A stretch of DNA of 64,000 nucleotides from Galaxea fascicularis (Eukaryota > Cnidaria > Anthozoa > Scleractinia > Euphylliidae): the NCBI GenBank assembly GCA_948470475.1, contig OX419336.1:34143415-34207414 (forward strand). Reading direction: 5' to 3'. The notes beneath the pieces were generated by a model. That model was not told the origin of the DNA, made no database searches, and saw only the letters and a list, made by a program, of their open reading frames with translations. The translations under genes and the position numbers were made by a program. Each line of letters begins with the position of its first letter. Within the stretch, counting starts at the first letter, position 1. Shown in pieces: positions 58,205-64,000 of the stretch.

Positions 58205-59437
58205 TCAGTGGTACCTCAATAGCTTTTTAAGCCCGTTGATGGTAGAAAGAATGCTCTCCAATGTATCTGGAAGCCCTCTTCTCTTTACCCGTGGCTCTCG
58301 TTCATTCTGTTGAGCATTTCCAGTTTCAACTGCAGGATCACGATATGATGGTTTTGACACACCTTTCCCAATGATGGTATCTTGCTCTTCTCTTTTTTGC
58401 TCTTCCTTGTTATGTTTCTCTTTTCCGTTATTCTTTTGAGCGACCAGACGTATTTGCAAACTTTCCTGATTTTTAAAATCATCGTGCATTTTGCCACTTT
58501 TTATCCTCCCGTTCTTTGTCCTGCTCTTATCTTGCGATAAAACGGAGGCAAGATGTTTTGCGGCGTTCTCGACCAGAGTTTCAGAACTTGTTTTCTCCAT
58601 TTCTTCTTCTACAGCGCTTGCCTTTACCTTTTTTTTTCTACGTTTAGAATGGTCTTTTGTTACTTTGACAAGTTTTCGTACCCTGGTTATGAAATTCGCA
58701 GCATCACTGAGAACCATCTTCGCTTCGTCTACGACTTTCCTGGCGTGTTTTACCACCCCTTTCATGGCTTTACTTATATGAGGATTTTTCAGATCAATAT
58801 TCTTTAGTCCTGCGATTGGAAGAAGAATTCTTGAAATGTTTAGCATCTCTGAGCTACCTTCTTGACCCAATTTCCTTCCTGGTTTTTGTTTAAAAATCTG
58901 CCGCACTGTAACTTTGGAACCGGCAATTCTGGAACTTATAGGTCCCTTGTAGGGTATTGTTTGTTCTTTTGAAGCTTGCTCAGCACTGGAAATGTTCCTG
59001 TTGAATAGTTCTGTCTTTGGTTGTATTTTCAGGTGTTTTGAATGCTTAGACTTGCGGTAAAAATCGTGTCTCTTTGACGCCACACTCACGTCTTCAGGCA
59101 GCTTGAAGCTTGTCTTATAAGCAGGCCACTCTCCTTTCATGCTAAACTTGGGATGTTTGACATTTACCTGTGCCAAAACAGGGCTGTTAATCGCCAGCTG
59201 CATCTCCGCGTTGTCATTGTCTACCAGCCAATCTTGTTTAGATGAAGCCTTCACTTTAGACTCTGGCAATTTGTAGTGAAGATTTGTTCCCAAAGTATTC
59301 GCCTCAACGTGAATCTCATACGACTTCACTCCTCCGCGAAATCCTTTTTTCTGAGCTTTCGCTAGGAATGGTAGATAAAGCAAACATTGCACATGCAAAT
59401 ATAAGGCGATCAGATTGGTTGTTCTTTTTCCTCTCAT
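58205..59437 (-). CDS. Unrecognised basic secreted protein, possible peptide precursor
   Basis: One uninterrupted frame of 410 codons starts at ATG 59437-59435. Residues 1-28 look like a signal peptide (basic start, then LIALYLHVQCLLYLPFLAKA). The rest is strongly basic and low in Cys, with Lys/Arg clusters (SKHSKHLKIQPK; DHSKRRKKKVKA; KNNGKEKHNKEEQKREEQ) and a middle amphipathic region around 215-265 (GLKNIDLKNPHISKAMKGVV onward). The C-terminus has a polybasic stretch VKRR (about 384-387) followed by a 23-residue amphipathic segment (388-410) that begins GLPDTLESIL and ends GLKKLLRYH. This layout suits a prepropeptide cut by a furin-like protease, but could equally be a lineage-specific matrix protein. 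I recognise no domain and assign no function. The long frame, good start and signal peptide argue it is a real gene. Confidence 0.68.
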   Translation of the reverse strand: MRGKRTTNLIALYLHVQCLLYLPFLAKAQKKGFRGGVKSYEIHVEANTLGTNLHYKLPESKVKASSKQDWLVDNDNAEMQLAINSPVLAQVNVKHPKFSMKGEWPAYKTSFKLPEDVSVASKRHDFYRKSKHSKHLKIQPKTELFNRNISSAEQASKEQTIPYKGPISSRIAGSKVTVRQIFKQKPGRKLGQEGSSEMLNISRILLPIAGLKNIDLKNPHISKAMKGVVKHARKVVDEAKMVLSDAANFITRVRKLVKVTKDHSKRRKKKVKASAVEEEMEKTSSETLVENAAKHLASVLSQDKSRTKNGRIKSGKMHDDFKNQESLQIRLVAQKNNGKEKHNKEEQKREEQDTIIGKGVSKPSYRDPAVETGNAQQNEREPRVKRRGLPDTLESILSTINGLKKLLRYH

Positions 59438-60580
59438 GGCATCAGTTAACGGGCAAAAGCCTCTCAGCTGAAAATCTTTTGTTTCGAAAAAAACCTTCAG
59501 TGGTTTTAAACAATGAAACTTCGATACACCAGCGTTCGTTGCGCGAAAGTCAATGCTTTCAACTTCATATTGATCTGTTCAAGGGAGCAGTCGACGGCGA
59601 AGAACAAAATAGGATTAAGAAGACTGGGTCGTCATGCATGCTTAATGAAGTGACACTTGTGGTCTATTTCAGAGCAAGTGAAGTTGCATAACAGTGGTAT
59701 TGGCAGGTACAACAAACACTTGAAAAACTAATTACATGAATTTTTGTTTTTGCCCGTGGGAAACTGTTTTCACACCTGAGACGAGCCGAGGGAGCGTTTT
59801 TATCAAATTTACTCATTCCAGCGCCAACACAGCATTAAATTCAGTTTCCACTAGGAAATAAAGGAAGTAATTTTAGCAACTGCATTATCCGAAGCGATGT
59901 GATCGATGTGATCGTCTGGCATAACCAAAACCTGCTAATGGGCGCGGCACTCAATACTAAGTTAAATGGAGTACCCGGCTTACCTTAAAAGACTGCTTTT
60001 TTCGTATCAGTTTTAGACGGGCGGAAATCTTAAGATCATTATGTTAGACTGCTAAATAGACTTTGTTTGCTGTTGTGTAAAATCATAGCTAGTAAAAGTG
60101 AAATATAAAAGTAAAATATAAAGGTAAAATATAATTCTTTCTTTCTTTCTTTACAGTTCGATTGTTTTGTCCCTATTCAGTCATCACTTTCGTGCCTCTG
60201 GTATACTGAACAAACCGGAAGTAAGATGCCGCCCAGCCTTTAAATGTAGATTTTTAATATAGCAGAGCTCTACCTGGAGTAATTTTGTATGGGGGCGAGG
60301 TTTATTAAGATTCAAGATGTCAGGGCTCAAATACTGAACAAATATTTGTACGAGGAAGGAGTTTATGTTTTGACCCAATAACGGATGTCCTCGGCCTGAA
60401 CTGCCGATGACTAACGTATGCTTGGAATTGCAGAAGAGATTGCAAGAAAATCCTTTAGAACAATGAAATCCCCACTTACTGAGAAAGACTCCTGGTTCAC
60501 CGGGGCTGTTAAATTTGAAATAAATTTGAATGAGAAAAGAGCGAGTTACAGGCGCAGATGAAGACCGGTGTTGTTGAGAA
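59438..60580. other. Upstream flank of the secreted-protein gene, no other gene seen
   Basis: It should hold the promoter of the minus-strand gene at 58205-59437. A (TTTC)n run lies at about 60135-60153. No exon or mobile element was recognised. Confidence 0.4.
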
Positions 60581-60964
60581 CCGCCGACCGGTTGGCTCAG
60601 TTAGTAGAGTACCGGACTACCGTGCGACAGTTCGTGGGTTCAAGCCCCAGCCGGACCAACCCAACCTCGTTTCCAGAACCCCCCAAGCCAGGGAAAAGGT
60701 TCTGGGAACGAGGTTGGCACCAACCCTGAGGGTCAATGACATCTGCAAATGGCTAGACTTTCTAGTCTTCTCGGATAAGAAAGATAAACCGGAGGTCCCG
60801 TCTCACAACTCTTCAAAATTGATTCTGTGGGACGTTATAGAACAACTAAGGATGTAACGAACACTGGTTGTGACCACCCCTAGTGTTGCTGGCACATTTG
60901 CATTTATACGAGCCCTGGCTAGCTCATATGCGATATGTGAATAAATAAAATTACTTACTTACTT
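60581..60964 (+). repeat. tRNA-derived SINE, family A, copy 4, with hairpin insertion
   Basis: Full head (CCGCCGACCGGTTGGCTCAG, B box GGTTCAAGCCCC near 60638-60649), body and a 3' part ending AATAAAATTACTTACTTAC. At 60661-60717 a 57-bp hairpin interrupts the body at the point where other copies read CCAACACTCAGGG. The tail is of TTAC type, as in copy 3. Confidence 0.88.
60661..60717. mobile_element. Hairpin insertion inside a SINE
   Basis: CCAACCTCGTTTCCAGAACC and GGTTCTGGGAACGAGGTTGG are inverted arms with one mismatch over 20 bp. The same ACCTCGTTCCCAG ends occur in the foldback at 61076-61155. Confidence 0.8.
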
Positions 60965-61075
60965 AAAGTTTACGCATCCGAACGTCCGGCGTTTGAGTTT
61001 TGACTCCTCCCGTCCTCTGTGGTTTCAAAGCCCCGATAAGTCCATGAGTATTTTCCAAACTCTTATTTCCCGACG

Positions 61076-61155
61076 ACCTCGTTCCCAGGGTCTCTCCTCT
61101 TCCCGTCCCCTGGAGTGAGAGAGGACGGGAAGAGGAGAGACCCTGGGAACGAGGT
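61076..61155. mobile_element. Perfect foldback element, ACCTCGTTCCCAGGG arms
   Basis: Arms of 33 bp at 61076-61108 and 61123-61155 are exact reverse complements around a 14-nt loop. The outer ends match those of the hairpin at 60661-60717, so both belong to one family. It can form a very stable hairpin. Confidence 0.9.
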
Positions 61156-61700
61156 TGATTTCTCGACTTGCTCAGTGTAGCTTTTTAAAAAAAAGCTTGG
61201 TCGTATCGATCAGCATGGAAGCTCTTCATGAATAAATAAATGAAAACACACTTTTTTTTTTTACTATATAGCGCTACTGAACCCCCTTATGAATATCCAG
61301 CAGCGCTTCACAATCCAGTATTGATCATAATCCATATTAGAAGAATATCATTGCAGACATCTTAATAAAAGACGAGTTAATGCCAATGGAAAGGTTCAAA
61401 GCTCATCTAACACGCGGATATCAATCGAGTCAAGACGTGCGTGGAAGTGACACCTCGTACCCAGGGCAGGTCTTTAATTTCCCCACATCATGATTTTGGT
61501 TGTAAAGCTTCACCATATTCAATTTGCGTCCGTTACGAGGGATCATCATTCGTGCAAGTGAGAGGGTGTAACTACAGTGTTATGTGTATTGGTCTCGGAA
61601 GTTGTTTGGTTTGCCTTTTTTCTTCAGAATTGATTTTTTCTTCGCGGAGAGTTCCACAATGACAATAAGAAGCGTCGCCGGTATACTTTACAGCGGTTTT
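61156..61700. other. Intergenic stretch before CIP2A, no gene seen
   Basis: No exon or repeat recognised apart from a T run at about 61251-61261. Confidence 0.4.
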
Positions 61701-61780
61701 CAATAGTAATTGATGCGCGCACGTGATGCGCGGGAATTTGAAACTAACAGTTATTCAATTTTTTCGCGGATGTGTCGTAA
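61701..61780 (+). promoter_or_regulatory. Candidate CIP2A promoter with E-box and E2F-like sites
   Basis: CACGTG (61720-61725), GCGCGGGAA (61728-61736) and TTTTTTCGCGG (61759-61769) cluster within 50 bp, about 100-150 bp before the CIP2A ATG. The last two fit the E2F consensus (TTTSGCGC-like), and the first is a Myc/USF-type E-box. Use is inferred. Confidence 0.4.
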
Positions 61781-61867
61781 AAACTTGAAAATTGATTGTC
61801 TTACTTATTACAGGGGATTTTTCGTTGTTTGTGGATCGTGAAGAAGATCTGTGTGCACCAGCTGGAT

Positions 61868-62903
61868 ATGTCACTGGATGTGACGGCGTGTTTAAAAGCG
61901 CTTTCGAGTGCCTTTTGTCAATATAGAAGTCATCCAACGGAGCAAAACAAAAAGGATCTTGAACGACAAATCGACGTAAGTTACATTATTTGATTCGAAT
62001 TAATAACTTAAATGGCAGGCAGGAGATCTTGGAAATTAATTTGGGGCTTCAACGGTACCTATGACTGCCATCTTTTTACAACGTAAACGATGTTTCACCA
62101 GATCGTGGCAGGCCTACGCCGTACACATCAGTAAACATAACAATCCAATCCAATCCATGATGGTTTGACTGGATTAGATTACAGTCTGTGGTGTTGATGT
62201 TACGAAATCCTGTTGAAACACTCCATGTTTGTTGGCTTTAATGGTATAGTTTTCTCTTCAGAGTTAAGATGTCACATGTAAAATATTTCCCTCAACATCG
62301 TCTACAAAAAATACATACCGGTACTTACATGTAAGATTGGCTTTCTGGCCATGGAGAGAAACAAAAGTTTTATAACGATTAGGAAAATAACTTTTTTTAC
62401 GCTTCCCAGTTGAGCATGGCACCACTCAAGTTTCCACACAAAGTTTTGACGTCAAAACTTTGATGTTTCTGATGGCAACGAGAATGTATCCAATGGAAAC
62501 AAAGTGCACGACCCAAATGCTGAGTGGTGTCAGCGTAGAAAGCTTTTCACGCACTTTGTTTCCATTGGATACATCCTCGTTGCCAGCGGAAATGTCAAAG
62601 TTTTGACGTCAAAGCGGTCGTGGAAACTTGCGTAGTGTCATGCTCAACTGGGAAGCATAGTATTGTACATGTATTGGTTCTTGTATCACGTGGTGCATGA
62701 ATGTATAGTGTATGCATGAAGATGATATTTGCATTGATTATAGGTGTTAATCGGCATAACATCATCTGGGAAACCTTTACATGGATTTACTCCAAAAGAG
62801 CTTCTCTCAGCTGAATGCCTCTCCTCTCTTGTTGGTTTGTTGAGTGAGAGCAATGCCAAACAAAGTCTACATACCAAGGCTATGGCCCTGCTCTTTAATC
62901 TTG
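61868..62903 (+). CDS. CIP2A: CIP2A (cancerous inhibitor of PP2A) homologue, first two coding exons
   Basis: Exon 1 (61868-61975) and exon 2 (62744-62903) join in phase 0 and code for about 89 residues. The start MSLDVTACLKALSSAFCQYR and the segment ELLSAECLSSLVGLLSESN match the N-terminus of animal CIP2A in order and spacing (TACLK, SQYK and SECLSCLVELL motifs). This is the first part of the armadillo-like domain. CIP2A inhibits PP2A-B56 and acts with TOPBP1 in mitotic DNA damage tolerance. Exon 2 ends in phase 1 at GTGAGC; the next exon is not found before 64000, so the gene runs past the window. An upstream in-frame ATG at 61796 lies before a possible acceptor (TTATTACAG), so 61868 is preferred. 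Confidence 0.85.
62401..62656. mobile_element. MITE with TIR GCTTCCCAGTTGAGCATG in CIP2A intron 1
   Basis: GCTTCCCAGTTGAGCATGGC at the left and CATGCTCAACTGGGAAGC at the right are inverted ends. Inner paired words include AAAGTTTTGACGTCAAA, AATGGAAACAAAGTGC and GCACTTTGTTTCCATTGGAT, making most of the 256 bp palindromic. It ends 87 bp before the exon 2 acceptor. Confidence 0.9.
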
Positions 62904-63251
62904 GTGAGCCATACTTAAAAATCAATGACTTTCATTCAAGTGTCAAGTGTACAGTATTTAGCAAAAAAACTAATAATATTATTGGAGACACTGTAAAGGA
63001 TTCAGTACTTAATTTAATAACACATTTTAGTATGTAAATTAAGAAATAATTTAGAAATAATCATAAATATTTAGGACTAGTAAACTTAACATGTAATTAA
63101 CTTTCTTTCCATTCAACATGCCATTGAAATGTTGTTGAAAAGAATGGAGCTAGGGTTTGCCAATTTTAAGCAACAATGTTCAACATTTTGAATGGCAAAA
63201 GAAAACATCAAGAATTTTATTCTTATGACAGCAATAAGTCTAAACATTTAA

Positions 63252-63360
63252 CACTTAATAACTGGTCCTGAGGGGAATAGTGAATGTTGTTTCTCGAGAA
63301 TCCCAATTTTCGTCTCAGGAAACAAACTTCACTGTTCCCCAAGGGACCAGTCATTAAGTG
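63252..63360. mobile_element. Foldback MITE with TIR CACTTAATAACTGGTCC in CIP2A intron 2
   Basis: CACTTAATAACTGGTCCTGA and GGGACCAGTCATTAAGTG are inverted, followed inward by AGGGGAATAGTGAA and TTCACTGTTCCCC. About 109 bp. Confidence 0.88.
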
Positions 63361-64000
63361 ATTTACTATATAGCAAAACAAATGGATCAAACTGGTGGAA
63401 AACAAATAAAACAAAAGCAAATTGTGAAAAACGTGCTGAGATTCCAGCGACAACATCATGCCACCTTCAACTGCATGCTCTCGTCACATACAACATCGGT
63501 CAACATTTCGTGGCTAACAGTGAACTGTTTCCCATTTGATGTCACAGTTTTTGTAATGTTGCCTGCTCATGGCATTTGGCAGTAAACAGTTTCATTGTAG
63601 ATGCAGGGCAGGAAACTTGGCCCGTCCCAACGTCCGAGACGGGTAACTTTTCCATTCGGACAAGGAAAAAGATGATCCAAGTTGTCCGATAGGACAAGTA
63701 TGTTGCAGAGCTCTGACGTTGCCTGACTTTGGATAAATAATAAATCATTTTTTCCGTATTTTAGAACTAAGTGCCTTGATAATAAGCCTTCTTTTCTTCT
63801 TGTGCAAGTTGTGTGTTTGATTTCTTCGCTGAAGCGCCGCCACTGATTTCCGTGCGATCCCCACTGTACAGCATGATTGCATGCACATTGATCACATGTG
63901 CTTGTCAGCAACGATCAGCGATGTCAGCTACCTGAATCGCTTGTTTGCTTGGTTATCGGCAATGTCTCAGTCAAAATTGTTTGAATTTTTGAAAAGGTCA
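63361..64000. other. Probable CIP2A intron 2, no exon seen
   Basis: No segment here continues the CIP2A armadillo region with an acceptor in phase 1. Open frames on the minus strand (63542-63911) have no recognisable domain. Confidence 0.4.

Noticed and set aside
58491..58781. 96-codon open frame, plus strand
   Set aside because: Antisense shadow of the minus-strand secreted-protein gene; its hydrophobic look mirrors Lys codons on the other strand.

Overview
The window is nuclear DNA of an animal, most likely an anthozoan cnidarian such as a stony coral. The evidence is spliced genes with GT-AG introns, metazoan gene families (THYN1, VAMP7, CIP2A, a class A GPCR), secreted laminin-G-like proteins, a canonical eukaryotic tRNA-Gln, and a dense load of tRNA-derived SINEs, palindromic MITEs and Penelope-like and LINE fragments. 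The species assignment is inference from overall character; no search was run. Exon models below were built by hand from reading frame, splice-site consensus and matching intron phase.

Layout. 1-5000: a SINE, then the 3' end of a plus-strand gene I do not recognise (exons at 2376, 4045 and 4568). 7007-15031, minus strand: a complete 12-exon gene for a secreted protein of about 920 residues made almost only of four laminin-G/ConA-like domains; a LINE fragment lies in one intron just before a splice acceptor. 15-26 kb: mostly intergenic, with foldback MITEs and a 3' fragment of a Penelope-like element (GIY-YIG domain). 26234-27400, plus: an intronless peptide-receptor-like GPCR. 31836-38865, plus: a second secreted laminin-G gene (one domain) with two alternative last exons that look like tandem duplicates. 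38.9-42.3 kb: MITE-rich, with a tRNA-Gln(CTG). 42728-49594, plus: THYN1 (EVE domain). 51674-55701, plus: VAMP7-like longin R-SNARE. 58205-59437, minus: an intronless gene for an unrecognised, very basic secreted protein ending in a possible cleavable amphipathic peptide. 61868 onward, plus: the first two coding exons of CIP2A, running off the window.

The genes do not form one pathway. Two secreted laminin-G genes lie about 17 kb apart and share domain architecture, suggesting a local family expansion for extracellular carbohydrate or protein binding. The most distinctive theme is the closeness of mobile DNA to splice sites: a SINE tail supplies or abuts the THYN1 exon 8 donor, a LINE tail ends about 17 bp before an acceptor of the laminin-G gene, and copies of one MITE family end just upstream of acceptors in two unrelated genes. 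I found no prokaryote-like system, CRISPR array or gene cluster of an undescribed type; the best candidates for novelty are the basic secreted precursor, the duplicated last exons, and the SINE family with one body and three different 3' ends.
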